A stretch of 64,000 nt of DNA from Bin80 sp965215475 (GCA_965215475.1 OZ244061.1:2852001-2916000); one strand, 5' to 3'; positions 35,737 to 45,292 are shown, counted from the stretch's first letter. Notes: generated from the letters alone by a model not told the origin. Numbers and translations are program-made.

Positions 35737-38055
35737 TTAAGGTTTATTGGAAGGGGGAGAGTCTCCGGATGGAATCAGGATCGTGACAGGATCCGCGGGG
35801 GATTCAATCTGAAGGGGTTCTTCCCAGATTTTCTCTTTTGTGAGAGAATTACTTACAATAAGTTCATAAGTTCCTGGAGGGATCTGCGTAAAAAAGCCAC
35901 CATCATGGTAGACCGCCAGATCCTGCACGGTCTGGTCATTTTGGATACGGATCTGCAAGAGCTCATAGGCGCCCGTCCAACCTTGAAGGGTCCCCACGAC
36001 CAGTGCCATGGGTTGCAAGGCAATGGCGATCTCCCGGGTACGCCCCGCTTGCGCAATAAACGCAAAGCGGTACCCGGTGGCGGGGTACAAGAGTGGATCC
36101 TCAATGGATTCCGGAAAGATGTCCACGGTGTACCGCTCATTGGGAGAGAGGTCCGAGACGACCAGGTCCCCGCTAAAGCGTCGGCTGATGGGAAAGGATC
36201 CCACGCGGACGCTAGGGGAATGCAGGACCTGCTCCCCCTCGTCCCGCACGCCATTCCGGTTCGTATCCACAAAGAAGTGGATCACGGCTTGGGCGTTCTC
36301 GCGGTGGATGGAGCTCAGGGTGATCCGGCGACCGATCCCCACCGTGCCACGAGCCGTCTGGGTCAGCGTCCTCCGCTCATCGGACAGGGTGGAGTGGGTT
36401 CCGAGCCATGCCCAGTCCGTGTTCACATAGAAGGTGGCGGTGAGATTCGTGGAGGAGGGGGTGGATGATCGGCTCCCTGCTACCGACAGGTGCCATCTGC
36501 GTCGGGAGACTTGCAACGAGGAAGTATAGCGGTGGATGGCTTGTGGATCCACCTCGATCCCCGCTCCCAGGCGCACCAGAACGCCACGGACCCTTCTCCC
36601 CAAGGCGAACGTGGGGAAAAGAGACCAACTCGCCACAGGGGTGAGCACCATCCTGCTGCGGAGTTGGACATCCAGCCCGATGGGCGCACGGTACCCCAGA
36701 TGGGGGTCCATGCGGAGGGTGGATGCGCCCCCAAAGGTTTGATACGTCCATGAACTGCCCGCCTGCAGGGGGCCAAACTGGGCCACCCCTTGCCCACGAA
36801 GGGTGTGTCGATCCGCCGCGCGTTGATACCGGACTCCCCATTGTCCACGGTCTCGCCAGTGCTGAAGATAGGCCGTGCCGTCAAGGTGAAGCACGTCCAG
36901 ATCCAGCTCCGCATACATCGACCTGAAGATTCGGATGGTACTCCCTGCATGAAGATTCATCGGTCCGTGGGTTCCGCGTGCGCGGACGGTAAAACGGTCG
37001 GTGAACCCATACGCAAGGTGCCCGGACAGGTGGCGGGGCAGGCGGAGTTCGTACTCAAATTCTTTTGCCGGGAGCGCGCTTTGGGGGGTCAGCTCATAAT
37101 GGAGCAGGGGCTCGAGCGCATCGGTGCCCAAGGGGGTGATGGAGACCGAGGCACGGTTGGTACCGTAATAGACCGGAACCTCCACGGCATATCGGCCGGC
37201 CCGATCGGCCTGGATGCGCTCGATGGTTTCTCCACCCAGCGTGGACTCCACCACCGCATGCGGAAAGGTGGTGCCCGTGAGTTGCCGCGTAGAATAGCGC
37301 CTCCGGGGAACCAGGGGGCGATTGGACAGGACCGCAGAGGGGATCTGGTCGTTCGCGTGCCAGATGACGGAGGCATGGGTGAGCCACGCCTTGTCAAAGG
37401 GAAGTTGGTACACCGCGCTGGGGTTCGATCGGCTCATCTGGACGCGCACGGCACCGCCGGCCAGGGCAGTGGTGGCCACCGCCGAGCCGGTGAATTCGCT
37501 ACCCTGACGGGTGCTCCACCGGTGATTGAGGTCGTAAAAGAGATGGAACCCGCCCCACCATGACCGTTCGCGGGGGAACCGGAGCGGGGCCGGGGGAGCC
37601 AGGTCTTTTTTGGGCGTGGACGGGGTGAACGTGGTCGCGCGCGTAGAGAACCGTAGGGTCAAGGCGAACTCATCCCATTCCACATCCGCGCCAAAGGCGT
37701 TCTGGATGGCTTCCATCGAGACCAGTATCTGCCCCTCCGGACCCCGCAAAAAGCCTGCCTCGGTGAGAATCACCTCGTTGTTCAGGATCACGGTGCGATC
37801 CGCCTCGTGGAAGGTGATGGCGCGCTGGGCATCGCGCATGGTCATGGAGGTGCTGTCGCCCTCCATGACCTCAAACCCCATCGTAGTGCCCAGTACGGAC
37901 GCGTCCACCCAGAACGCGGATCCGTCATAATACGACATCATCGGCTGGGGCTTGCCTGCGATGTCAATACTCAGCGGAACATCCAACAGGACGGTCTGCG
38001 CTCGGACCACGAAGGGGGTAAGGAGCAAGCATCCGAAGAGGGGAAGATAGTGCAT
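35737..38055 (-). CDS. Divergent outer-membrane usher-like protein
   Basis: 772 residues with signal peptide (LFGCLLLTPFVVRAQ). N-terminal residues about 25-130 look like a stalk/copper-amine-oxidase-N type domain. The middle has many beta strands suited to a 20-plus-strand barrel, with a loop DLNHRWSTRQGSEFTGS. Near residue 590 is FVDTNRNGVRDEGE, a Ca-binding DxNxNGxxD loop as in usher plug and C-terminal regions, then a CarboxypepD_reg-like end (VVGTLQGWTGAYEL...IPPGTYELIV). Its place directly after a PapD-like chaperone (3 bp) supports an usher role. It is divergent from FimD and I do not see the canonical usher signature. Confidence 0.6.
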   Translation of the reverse strand: MHYLPLFGCLLLTPFVVRAQTVLLDVPLSIDIAGKPQPMMSYYDGSAFWVDASVLGTTMGFEVMEGDSTSMTMRDAQRAITFHEADRTVILNNEVILTEAGFLRGPEGQILVSMEAIQNAFGADVEWDEFALTLRFSTRATTFTPSTPKKDLAPPAPLRFPRERSWWGGFHLFYDLNHRWSTRQGSEFTGSAVATTALAGGAVRVQMSRSNPSAVYQLPFDKAWLTHASVIWHANDQIPSAVLSNRPLVPRRRYSTRQLTGTTFPHAVVESTLGGETIERIQADRAGRYAVEVPVYYGTNRASVSITPLGTDALEPLLHYELTPQSALPAKEFEYELRLPRHLSGHLAYGFTDRFTVRARGTHGPMNLHAGSTIRIFRSMYAELDLDVLHLDGTAYLQHWRDRGQWGVRYQRAADRHTLRGQGVAQFGPLQAGSSWTYQTFGGASTLRMDPHLGYRAPIGLDVQLRSRMVLTPVASWSLFPTFALGRRVRGVLVRLGAGIEVDPQAIHRYTSSLQVSRRRWHLSVAGSRSSTPSSTNLTATFYVNTDWAWLGTHSTLSDERRTLTQTARGTVGIGRRITLSSIHRENAQAVIHFFVDTNRNGVRDEGEQVLHSPSVRVGSFPISRRFSGDLVVSDLSPNERYTVDIFPESIEDPLLYPATGYRFAFIAQAGRTREIAIALQPMALVVGTLQGWTGAYELLQIRIQNDQTVQDLAVYHDGGFFTQIPPGTYELIVSNSLTKEKIWEEPLQIESPADPVTILIPSGDSPPSNKP

Positions 38056-38058
38056 CCA

Positions 38059-38856
38059 TCAGGGTCGGAGAACGACGTCGTCGGGGGGCGTGAGGCGCCG
38101 GTGCGCCGCACCGCCGTAGGCGGCACTGGCCCGAAATACGACGCGGAGGTCACGTCCCAGCGGGGGCGTGACCGGAACCTCGATCAGGCGGCGCGTAAAG
38201 ACGGCCGCGGTGGCTTCGCCATAGACCGCCCCCGTCGCGTCATCGGTCACCAGGAGTTTCCCTGCCCATGGGAACTCCCCCTTGTTCACAAGCATCAGCG
38301 ACATCTTGTTCTCGTCGTCCGTATCCATGGATTGTACCTCAATCTCGGTGCGCCCCTCCCCCCTGATCATCACCAAAGGGACGACCAGGCCGTATTGGAT
38401 CTTGATGCCGGCCGAGGAGGCGCCGACCTGCTGCTGGGAGGCAGGGGTGCGTTGGGTTATATTGAAACTCACCATAGAGGTGTAGGCACCCGTGGGAAGG
38501 AGCGGAGCCTTGCGCACGATGAACCGGACCACTTGGGTGGCCCCCGCAGGGATGATCATGCGGGGAGGGAAGATCGTGATGTGCTCGGTCAAGTCCTTCA
38601 TCGGTGCGAAGTCCCCGTCGACCAGGATCCCTGACCTGGTTCCATCATCGGAGGTTCCCACCACCCCAAAGCGCGGATCCGTGATCACTTCTGCGGGGCG
38701 GGTGCCGGTGTTGCTCACCTCCACATACCCATGCGGGTCACTTTCGGTGAACCACATGAACGAGGGACTCACACTGATTTCGGTCGCCCCCCGATCGTCT
38801 TGGGCCATCCCGGTCATGGGGAGGACAAAAAGGAAAAGCAGCAAGATTGATTTCAT
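38059..38856 (-). CDS. PapD-like periplasmic pilus chaperone
   Basis: 265 residues with signal peptide (ILLLFLFVLPMTGMAQ). Two immunoglobulin-like domains are suggested: TEISVSPSFMWFTESDPHGYVEVSNTG and TIFPPRMIIPAGATQVVRFIVRKA (the G1/F1 strand region where pilus chaperones hold subunits), then VPLVMIRGEGRTEIEVQSMD. The layout matches chaperones of archaic or alternative chaperone-usher systems. It is encoded between a DUF4402 subunit (4 bp) and the usher-like gene (3 bp). Confidence 0.75.
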   Translation of the reverse strand: MKSILLLFLFVLPMTGMAQDDRGATEISVSPSFMWFTESDPHGYVEVSNTGTRPAEVITDPRFGVVGTSDDGTRSGILVDGDFAPMKDLTEHITIFPPRMIIPAGATQVVRFIVRKAPLLPTGAYTSMVSFNITQRTPASQQQVGASSAGIKIQYGLVVPLVMIRGEGRTEIEVQSMDTDDENKMSLMLVNKGEFPWAGKLLVTDDATGAVYGEATAAVFTRRLIEVPVTPPLGRDLRVVFRASAAYGGAAHRRLTPPDDVVLRP

Positions 38857-38860
38857 TTTA

Positions 38861-39400
38861 TTATAAGTTGGTAATATGAACCGTCATGGTGCCACTGTAG
38901 CCCCCGGGGGGGACGTCGTTCACCGTGAGTACCCCTCCGATCTGGAGGCGGGCACATCCTCCCCCACCCAGATGCCCGGACATGCTGAGCATGTGGGGGA
39001 TCGTTTCAAAACCCGAACGTTCGCAGTGCGGGCTGTTCGCCCACCGCAAGGAGTACTGTGGGAGGGATTGGTTCAGGGAGGAGTGATTGGATAAGGTGGC
39101 CGGGGACGTCACGCTGACCGTGTACGGGGTGCCGGGGGCACCGGTGAGCAAGACGCCCCCGGTGCTGTGCCTTCCCGACGCCGAGCCGTCTCGCCCACCT
39201 GAACCGGGATCAATGAAGATTTCCCCCGCGTCCGAGGTGACACGTCCGAAGTCCAGACTGGATGAGGAGACGGTCAAGGTCAGCGAGGGAGCGACAATTT
39301 TGACATGGATACTGATCACCCCGGCCGCTTCCTGGCTCATGGCCACGGGCACAAGGAGTGCGGACAGGATGGTGCAAAGGATTCCCTTTATTCCGTGCAT
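38861..39400 (-). CDS. DUF4402 pilin-like subunit (third)
   Basis: 179 residues with signal peptide (LCTILSALLVPVAMSQ). LTVSSSSLDFGRVTSDAG matches the DUF4402 first-strand pattern, and GGVLTVNDVPPGGYSGTMTVHI is the family C-terminal strand. Cys residues may form a disulfide. Its ATG overlaps the stop of the large adhesin gene by 13 bp. Expected to be a chaperone client and structural or minor subunit. Confidence 0.7.
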   Translation of the reverse strand: MHGIKGILCTILSALLVPVAMSQEAAGVISIHVKIVAPSLTLTVSSSSLDFGRVTSDAGEIFIDPGSGGRDGSASGRHSTGGVLLTGAPGTPYTVSVTSPATLSNHSSLNQSLPQYSLRWANSPHCERSGFETIPHMLSMSGHLGGGGCARLQIGGVLTVNDVPPGGYSGTMTVHITNL

Positions 39401-42400
39401 GATAACATCAGTTGAAATAAACCTTCATAGTCCCCCACCGGCGTCGTCCCCGTGATGGAACTGGCTGTCCCGCCAAATTGGAGCACCTGGTTCCATGTGG
39501 TGCCACGGAGCCCCGTGATCCTGTCCCCTGTGCCTAGCGTGAATCCCCCGCTCTCCTCTTTCGCCCAGGTCCCCGTAAAGGGGACGACTTTATCCGTTTC
39601 CGAGAGACTGAGCTCGGTAGGGGAGGCGATGGTGATACTACATGAACCGCAATACTCCGCGCCGAAGGTGGCACTCCCCACCGACGCACCCACGCCAGTG
39701 GTGACCATGTTGACGGCCTCGACCGGCGTAACGCCGGTCCCGGTGTGCGGGTTGACCGTCACCGAGCCAGTCTTTCCCGCATCCGGCTTACGCCACCCCC
39801 CCAGGGACAGGTTTTGCCCCGCTGACGCCTCCATCTTACAGGGAGGTCCCAGGGTTTTGACCGTGAGGGTCCTTTGGATGTTGACATAGCCTCCCCCCTT
39901 GGCGGTCAAGGTCAGCGTATGGTCTTCGGTTTTCGTCGTGGTGGCATCCGTGGCGATGGTGATATCCTGCCATTTTTCCCAGGCATTCTCTGCGTTCGTA
40001 TCGCGCACGAAGGTCAGGGTTCGTGGATCCGGTCCGTCAAAGTAGGAGGCCGTGAGCCCGCTGGTGGCGAGCGTGACCGGTCCCGTCATATGCACAGGGC
40101 GTTTGTTTTTGTTCAGCCTGACCCGGAGGGTTCTGGATTCGCCGGCGGGGATGATCAGTTCGGTGGGATCAATCTCGATGTCCGCCGGCTTGACGTCCAA
40201 TTTTTCTACCACAAAAATGGTTATCGAGAAAGGATTATTGAGTCTATTCGTGCTCAGAAAGAGATTGTAAATCCCCGGGGGCGCATCATCTGGCACCGTC
40301 AGCGTGAGCGTTTTGGGCCCGTAATCATCGGGCGTAAAGGTGTACACCGAAGAGGCGAGCCGGGGCCGATTCGCGGGGCACGGTTTGCCCGGGCAGGTGG
40401 GGTCGACTGCTTTCGTGGTGATGCTCTGCGAAGGGGCTTTGTTCAGTCCGAATGATGAAAACGTTTTGGTTTCTCCCTGTACGATCTCCTTGGCATCCCA
40501 TCTGTCAGGATCGAACGCCAGTGGAACATCTGCGGCGGGAGGGTCTTCCACGGTGACCTTGTATTTCACCGAATCTCGTTCGCCAGACTGGAACGTCGCC
40601 GTCCACCACACATCGTACACACCAGCTTTGTTTGCGGGGATGTCGTTAAAAGAAAAGGTGGGGGTGGCGGTGCCTCCGCCCCCGGATGTACTCGTCCATC
40701 CTGCTGCGCAGGGAGACAGCGTGCTGCAAAATGCATCGTCCGAGGGTCCTGCGTATTGCGTCCCCACGGTTTTGGGGTAGGGGGTCTCCAGTTTGTTCAG
40801 TGTCAGATCCGCAGTGATCTCGCGGTTCCTGTCCCTTCGAATGCGCTCGGGTTTGGATTTGGTGCATGTACCGCCCGTTTGATCGCCAATGCAGAGCTGC
40901 GGCTTGGTGTACAATACCGCCACTTTGACCGTGACCGTGTTCTCCACTCCATTCCCCGTGGCCGAGAAGACCAGGTCATGGGGGGCGCTCGCACTGGCCA
41001 ACTTGGCAAAAAGGGACGCACGGATGGTCGCGCTTTGGGAGGAGGGGGCGCCCGATGTTTTCTTCGCAAAGGTGACGGACTCGGCCGTCACCCCGCTAGC
41101 GGGGCTGGTCGCGGTCACCGTGACCAGTTCATGTTGATTGGCAGGGGTGAGCGTCAGCGTCACATCCTGGCTTGCTCCTTGTTGTAGAGACACCATCGGG
41201 GGTTGGACCGAAAGAACGGACCGCTCTCGGACCTCCACGGTCACCTGCGGTCTGCTGGCAACATCCCCGTTGCCGTCGCCCTTGATCGTAAACCCATAGG
41301 ACTGGGGCTTGGTGTCGGTCTGGACCGTCACCGTCACCGATTGGTAGGTGCTGTAATTCGTTCGGGAAAATGTGAGCGTTCGGGTGGAGATGGCGAGGCT
41401 TGCCCCTATGATCTCGATCGTTTCGGTTTGTTGTGGCTGCTCGGTGAGTTTCACACGGAACTGTACGGTCACGGCGGAGGAACTCGGTCGGTACACAATG
41501 AATCTCCTCTGATCCACCTCGATCGCGGGACGCGCATACACCCGTAAAGAAACATTTGGCGCTCCACTCACAGACCCTCCGGATGCCCTCCTTACTTGAA
41601 TCTCACCGCTTCCTGGCACACTTCCCGAATTGACGGTCACGGTTTTACTCAGATTCCCCGCGCTCAGGGTGACGTTGCCGCTGGTAGAGACTCCTGTGAG
41701 TCCAGACGACGGGGTACTTCTGATTTCGACCGCGCTGGCAGGGTCGCGGTCCAGACTGGCAGTAAAGGTGCGTTTGTCGTTCGTGGGCATGACCAGGGAG
41801 GTGGGATTCACCGAGAGCGTCGGGGAGGGGGGAGCATCGGTCGTGGCACAATCTTCATTGGACCAAGCGCTTCGCCCCACTCTGTTCCCCGCGTCAACCC
41901 GATAACAGTACCTTGTGCCTGGTTGCAGCCCCGTGTCCTCATGGGTGAGCCCCGGGGGGATATCCAGCGGGGTGGAATTGCCCCATCCGCCAACGTCCTG
42001 CCTCGACTGTAACCAGTACCCTGTAATCGGTGCGCCCCCGTCATCGGTGGGGGCAGTCCACGACAGATCAATCGCCGTTTGCCCGTCGGCCCTGGCGGTG
42101 AGATTCGTGGGCGCACCTGGAGCGTTAGCGGGGGGTGGGGGTGGGGGAGGATCCGGTGGATCGTCATCATCCGAATCATCGTCCTCCGCGGTGGTCGCAC
42201 TGGCCACCTTGGACGGTGGACCTGGGCCTACTGAGTTAATGGCACGGACCCGGTAATGCCGCGTGGTACCTGCCGAGAGTCCCGTGTGCGAATAGGTGGT
42301 CGTCGTGGACCCAGTATTGGCCACCAAATCGGTCCATGTGTTCACTGCTCCCGTGGGAGAGACTTCAATCTTATAGCCGGTAATTGCTGCACCGCCGGTA

Positions 42401-43284
42401 TTGGTTGGAGCGGTCCATGACAGGTTAATGGTCGTTTGTCCAGCGGCCTCGGCCGTCAATCCCGTCGGGGCACCCGGTGCCGTGGCCGGTGGATCATCAT
42501 CAGAGTCGTCATCGGTCGTTGCACTGGCCACCTTGGACGGTGGACCTGTGCCTACTGAGTTAATGGCACGGACCCGGTAATGCCGCGTGGTACCTGCCGA
42601 GAGTCCCGTGTGCGAATAGGTGGTTGCCGTGGATCTCGTATTGTCCATCAAATCACCCCAGCTTGTTCCTGCATTAGACGACACTTCAATCCGATAGCCG
42701 GTAATGGGACTGCCATTACTGGGGGGCGCGTTCCATCTCAGATTGATCGTCGTTTGCCCAGCGGCCGTGGCCGTCAATCCCGTTGGGGCACCGGGTTTGG
42801 AGGGGGTCGGCGGGGTATCATCATTGGCAATCGTGCCCGTCGCCGGGTCCGGCACTACAATGGGGGCGGCGTTCCCTGACACCACCAGGGCCACCGTGAA
42901 CGTCTCATCTGCTTCGACCCTGCTATCCTCGATGGTCGCAACCTTGAGTTTCTTTTCTTCCCCCGCTGCGCCGGTAAACGCGATCGGCGTCTCGTTTTGC
43001 GTGTAGTCCGCATCTACACCTACAGAGATTGCAGAGCCATCGGTGTATTTCGGCGTGACCGTAAACCCTCCTTCCACCTTTTTGTCCAATTTGATCGTAA
43101 ACTCGATATCTTCCCCCTCGGCTGCGGAGGCATCATTGATCGACAGGGTCGCGGGAGCGATAATGGTAATTTTGGCCTCAGCGGATATCTTGTTTTCACC
43201 GGGGGTCTGCGCAAACGCAGTGGCGGCAGGGACGAGTCCGGCCAGGAGCAGCGCGCTCATCCATAAGGGGGAGAATCGGGTCAT
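39388..43284 (-). CDS. Giant multidomain adhesin with C-terminal pilin-like domain
   Basis: 1298 residues from the ATG at 43284; the longer frame to 43311 would overlap the upstream pilin and place nine residues before the signal peptide. Signal SALLLAGLVPAATAFAQ. A Calx-beta-like unit follows (SINDASAAEGEDIEFTIKLD), then three fibronectin III domains (PGAPTGLTA...TINLRW) joined by Asp/Pro-rich linkers, then a series of beta-sandwich repeats (LSVNPTSLVMPTNDKRTFTA and similar). The last 140 residues resemble DUF4402 subunits (LQFGGTASSITGTTPVGDYE ... LMLSC). This reads as a tip adhesin that docks into the fibre by its pilin domain. Confidence 0.7.
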   Translation of the reverse strand: MTRFSPLWMSALLLAGLVPAATAFAQTPGENKISAEAKITIIAPATLSINDASAAEGEDIEFTIKLDKKVEGGFTVTPKYTDGSAISVGVDADYTQNETPIAFTGAAGEEKKLKVATIEDSRVEADETFTVALVVSGNAAPIVVPDPATGTIANDDTPPTPSKPGAPTGLTATAAGQTTINLRWNAPPSNGSPITGYRIEVSSNAGTSWGDLMDNTRSTATTYSHTGLSAGTTRHYRVRAINSVGTGPPSKVASATTDDDSDDDPPATAPGAPTGLTAEAAGQTTINLSWTAPTNTGGAAITGYKIEVSPTGAVNTWTDLVANTGSTTTTYSHTGLSAGTTRHYRVRAINSVGPGPPSKVASATTAEDDDSDDDDPPDPPPPPPPANAPGAPTNLTARADGQTAIDLSWTAPTDDGGAPITGYWLQSRQDVGGWGNSTPLDIPPGLTHEDTGLQPGTRYCYRVDAGNRVGRSAWSNEDCATTDAPPSPTLSVNPTSLVMPTNDKRTFTASLDRDPASAVEIRSTPSSGLTGVSTSGNVTLSAGNLSKTVTVNSGSVPGSGEIQVRRASGGSVSGAPNVSLRVYARPAIEVDQRRFIVYRPSSSAVTVQFRVKLTEQPQQTETIEIIGASLAISTRTLTFSRTNYSTYQSVTVTVQTDTKPQSYGFTIKGDGNGDVASRPQVTVEVRERSVLSVQPPMVSLQQGASQDVTLTLTPANQHELVTVTATSPASGVTAESVTFAKKTSGAPSSQSATIRASLFAKLASASAPHDLVFSATGNGVENTVTVKVAVLYTKPQLCIGDQTGGTCTKSKPERIRRDRNREITADLTLNKLETPYPKTVGTQYAGPSDDAFCSTLSPCAAGWTSTSGGGGTATPTFSFNDIPANKAGVYDVWWTATFQSGERDSVKYKVTVEDPPAADVPLAFDPDRWDAKEIVQGETKTFSSFGLNKAPSQSITTKAVDPTCPGKPCPANRPRLASSVYTFTPDDYGPKTLTLTVPDDAPPGIYNLFLSTNRLNNPFSITIFVVEKLDVKPADIEIDPTELIIPAGESRTLRVRLNKNKRPVHMTGPVTLATSGLTASYFDGPDPRTLTFVRDTNAENAWEKWQDITIATDATTTKTEDHTLTLTAKGGGYVNIQRTLTVKTLGPPCKMEASAGQNLSLGGWRKPDAGKTGSVTVNPHTGTGVTPVEAVNMVTTGVGASVGSATFGAEYCGSCSITIASPTELSLSETDKVVPFTGTWAKEESGGFTLGTGDRITGLRGTTWNQVLQFGGTASSITGTTPVGDYEGLFQLMLSCTE
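42190..42780 (-). repeat. Near-identical duplicated fibronectin III segments within the adhesin
   Basis: The segment at about 42190-42300 recurs at about 42514-42624, an offset of 324 bp (108 codons, one FN3 domain). Over these stretches the DNA differs at only a few bases. Indicates recent in-frame domain duplication. Confidence 0.75.
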
Positions 43285-43295
43285 CTCCAGCGGGG

Positions 43296-43874
43296 TTAAC
43301 TGGATGCGCACGTTGCAGTAATCTGGATGGTACCCCCGAAGTCAGACTCTGGCGTGCTGTTGGGAACGGTCAGCGTTCCGCCAAAGCGGAAGAAGCGCTG
43401 CACCGCTGCGCCCGAGATCGTGGCCGTGTAGTTGCCCGTTTGTTGCGTGAACGGGCCCGTAGAAGCCGTGGCAACCGCCCATGTGCCCGCAAACGTCAGG
43501 GTCGCGGGAGGGTTCAGTTGTGGATTCGGGACCAGCGTACCGGGAAACGTGGTAGCCACAGTGATTCCATTGGAGTTGTAGGCGGTCAAGGTCAGCGTAC
43601 CTGCACTCCATGAACCGGGTGTCGGGAGCGTGGTGGATTGGTCATCCACATAACTGATGGTGGGGGTGGCCCCGGTGATGGCAATCGTGGCGGTCCCCGT
43701 GCGAGAATCTCCGGGAAGGGATACGGTTCCGAAGCTCATTCCACCATCCGGCACCGTCAACGCACACCGGGGGATCGCGGCCCCAATCGTGGCGGACACT
43801 GCAATAGAGGCCTCCTGCTGCGCAAGAGCTGCAGGAGTCAGAAGCAAGGATAAAGCGAAAACATGCAATTTCAT
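43296..43874 (-). CDS. DUF4402 pilin-like subunit (second)
   Basis: 192 residues with signal peptide (HVFALSLLLTPAALAQQ). The DUF4402 pattern is complete: GGMSFGTVSLPG near the start, FFRFGGTLTVPNSTPESDFG and GTIQITATC at the end. It lies between the first pilin gene (24 bp) and the adhesin (11 bp). Small size and tandem position with a similar subunit suggest a major or minor fibre subunit. Confidence 0.75.
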   Translation of the reverse strand: MKLHVFALSLLLTPAALAQQEASIAVSATIGAAIPRCALTVPDGGMSFGTVSLPGDSRTGTATIAITGATPTISYVDDQSTTLPTPGSWSAGTLTLTAYNSNGITVATTFPGTLVPNPQLNPPATLTFAGTWAVATASTGPFTQQTGNYTATISGAAVQRFFRFGGTLTVPNSTPESDFGGTIQITATCASS

Positions 43875-43898
43875 TTTAATGGTGTTTGGTGTATGAAT

Positions 43899-44459
43899 TT
43901 ACCCGGAGGCTTGATTACAGGTGGCGCTCACGGTAATCGTGCCGGTATACAAAGCCTGTTTTTGCGCAACCGCAATCGGAACGGCACCTCCGAACTGGAA
44001 GAAACGCTCGAGAGGGTTTGCGGGGGTAGCGTTGGTGTAGGTCTGGGTGGTGCCCGATTCCGCCGTCCATGTTGCACTGGACGCAGCCGTGGAACTGGCC
44101 CAGTTCCCCGTGAATCCCAGGATGGTTGGGGACGTATCCCCGTCGGTCAGGTCGTCGGGGAAGGTGACCGTGATATCGATGGAAGCCACGTCCGTCCCTC
44201 GGACCGAGAGACTTCCTATACGCGGATCCCCCGCAAATCCCGGGGCATACGACAAGGTCGGGGTGTCACTCCCCGCGGTGAGCGTGGCCGTCGCCGCGGC
44301 ATCCGCCGGGGAGTATAATGTGCCGAACTCGAGCGTGGTCGCACTCGAAAATGTACATACAGCCTGGGGGCGCCCAACCGTCAGGTTGGCCCCTACAGAT
44401 TGCGCCAGCGAGGTGGAGGCAGTCGTGCATGCCAGGAGGAACAGAAGTAATGATTTCAT
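43899..44459 (-). CDS. DUF4402 pilin-like subunit (first)
   Basis: 186 residues from the ATG at 44459; the open frame extends to 44645 but runs over the upstream gene and lacks a signal there. Signal SLLLFLLACTTASTSLAQ. Mature part: TTLEFGTLYSPADAAATATL (first-strand pattern), FFQFGGAVPIAVAQKQALY and TGTITVSATC at the end, as in the second subunit. The 7-bp spacing to the upstream gene argues for co-transcription. Confidence 0.75.
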   Translation of the reverse strand: MKSLLLFLLACTTASTSLAQSVGANLTVGRPQAVCTFSSATTLEFGTLYSPADAAATATLTAGSDTPTLSYAPGFAGDPRIGSLSVRGTDVASIDITVTFPDDLTDGDTSPTILGFTGNWASSTAASSATWTAESGTTQTYTNATPANPLERFFQFGGAVPIAVAQKQALYTGTITVSATCNQASG

Positions 44460-44466
44460 GGTAAGT

Positions 44467-45168
44467 CTAGTTTTGTGGGCAGGGAGTCGAAACCACTCGC
44501 CCGTTTTCCGCCCATGTCTCCACGCACGAAGATGGTTCCTTGAACGCCGTGATGGTGATGGGGCGGGCAAATTCAAAGCGCTGACGATTGACCTCGCACG
44601 CCGCCGCTCCGCCCGCACCTCCATATCGGAGGGCTTGTGCGTCATACCCCCACATCTCCAGTCGCACCGTTCCGCGCTTGCGCGTCAGCAAAAGACTGAG
44701 GTCATCGCCTTCGTAATGTTCTTCAATCGCGTTCAGGCAGGTGGTCGCCATCGCCGATGCAGCATCCTGGTTCAGGTGGGCCTGGATCAGGGCAGGGGCA
44801 ACATCTTCAGGCGTGGACTCCACCCTGAAGTCGGAGGCAACCCGCCATCCGGTCACGAGCGTGCGCAGGGCGGCAGGAACCAGTTCTCCGACAAAGTGGA
44901 CTTCACTGGTAGGGTTGAGCAGAATCACGTCATCAGGTCCAAACCCGTTCGCGCTGATGTCGATGAGGCTGAGGCTGGATAACGTGTCCGGGGGAAGGAT
45001 GAGCATTTCTGCCAGTAGGGTCTGAATCACCTCCCGCTCCGTGAGGGTGACCATCGGGCGCGTGAGTCGGTCGAAGGTTTGCGCGCTCGCTTCGGGTAAG
45101 GGTGCGCCCACCGTAAGAATCACCAAGAGCAGAAGCCTGAAGGGGGTGCGGAGCAGCAAATCATACAT
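44467..45168 (-). CDS. Secreted protein, first gene of the pilus operon
   Basis: 233 residues with signal peptide (LLLLVILTVGAPLPEASAQ). No family is recognised. It has three Cys toward the C-terminus (AAACEVNRQRFEF, SSCVETWAENGR, STPCPQN) and helical middle segments, unlike the DUF4402 subunits. As the first gene of a nine-gene operon it might be an assembly or regulatory factor. A 150-bp divergent spacer with a palindrome lies upstream. Confidence 0.5.
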   Translation of the reverse strand: MYDLLLRTPFRLLLLVILTVGAPLPEASAQTFDRLTRPMVTLTEREVIQTLLAEMLILPPDTLSSLSLIDISANGFGPDDVILLNPTSEVHFVGELVPAALRTLVTGWRVASDFRVESTPEDVAPALIQAHLNQDAASAMATTCLNAIEEHYEGDDLSLLLTRKRGTVRLEMWGYDAQALRYGGAGGAAACEVNRQRFEFARPITITAFKEPSSCVETWAENGRVVSTPCPQN

Positions 45169-45217
45169 GAATTATTTTGAAATAATGTCAATAAAATCAC
45201 AAGTGCGTATATTTACA

Positions 45218-45241
45218 GATGAAACCTGTACAGGTTCCATC
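45218..45241. promoter_or_regulatory. 24-bp palindrome in the divergent spacer, candidate operator
   Basis: Centred on ACCTGTACAGGT, with outer halves GATG/CATC matching apart from one offset pair. It sits between the divergent starts of the pilus operon and the small RHH-like gene at 45321. An A11 tract follows. Position and symmetry suit a dimeric repressor site. Confidence 0.5.
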
Positions 45242-45284
45242 AAAAAAAAAAATACGGAGGGAAAGTGTGTATATGTTTTTTTTA

Positions 45285-45292
45285 TATATTTG
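45285..45292 (+). promoter_or_regulatory. Possible Bacteroidota-type -7 box (TATATTTG)
   Basis: Matches TAnnTTTG, the -7 element of Bacteroidota promoters, 28 bp upstream of the ATG at 45321. No good -33 TTG is seen at the expected distance, so this is tentative. Confidence 0.35.

Noticed and set aside
36790..37563. Plus-strand open frames opposite the usher-like and chaperone genes
   Set aside because: They are antisense shadows with arginine/glycine-rich composition and no start context.
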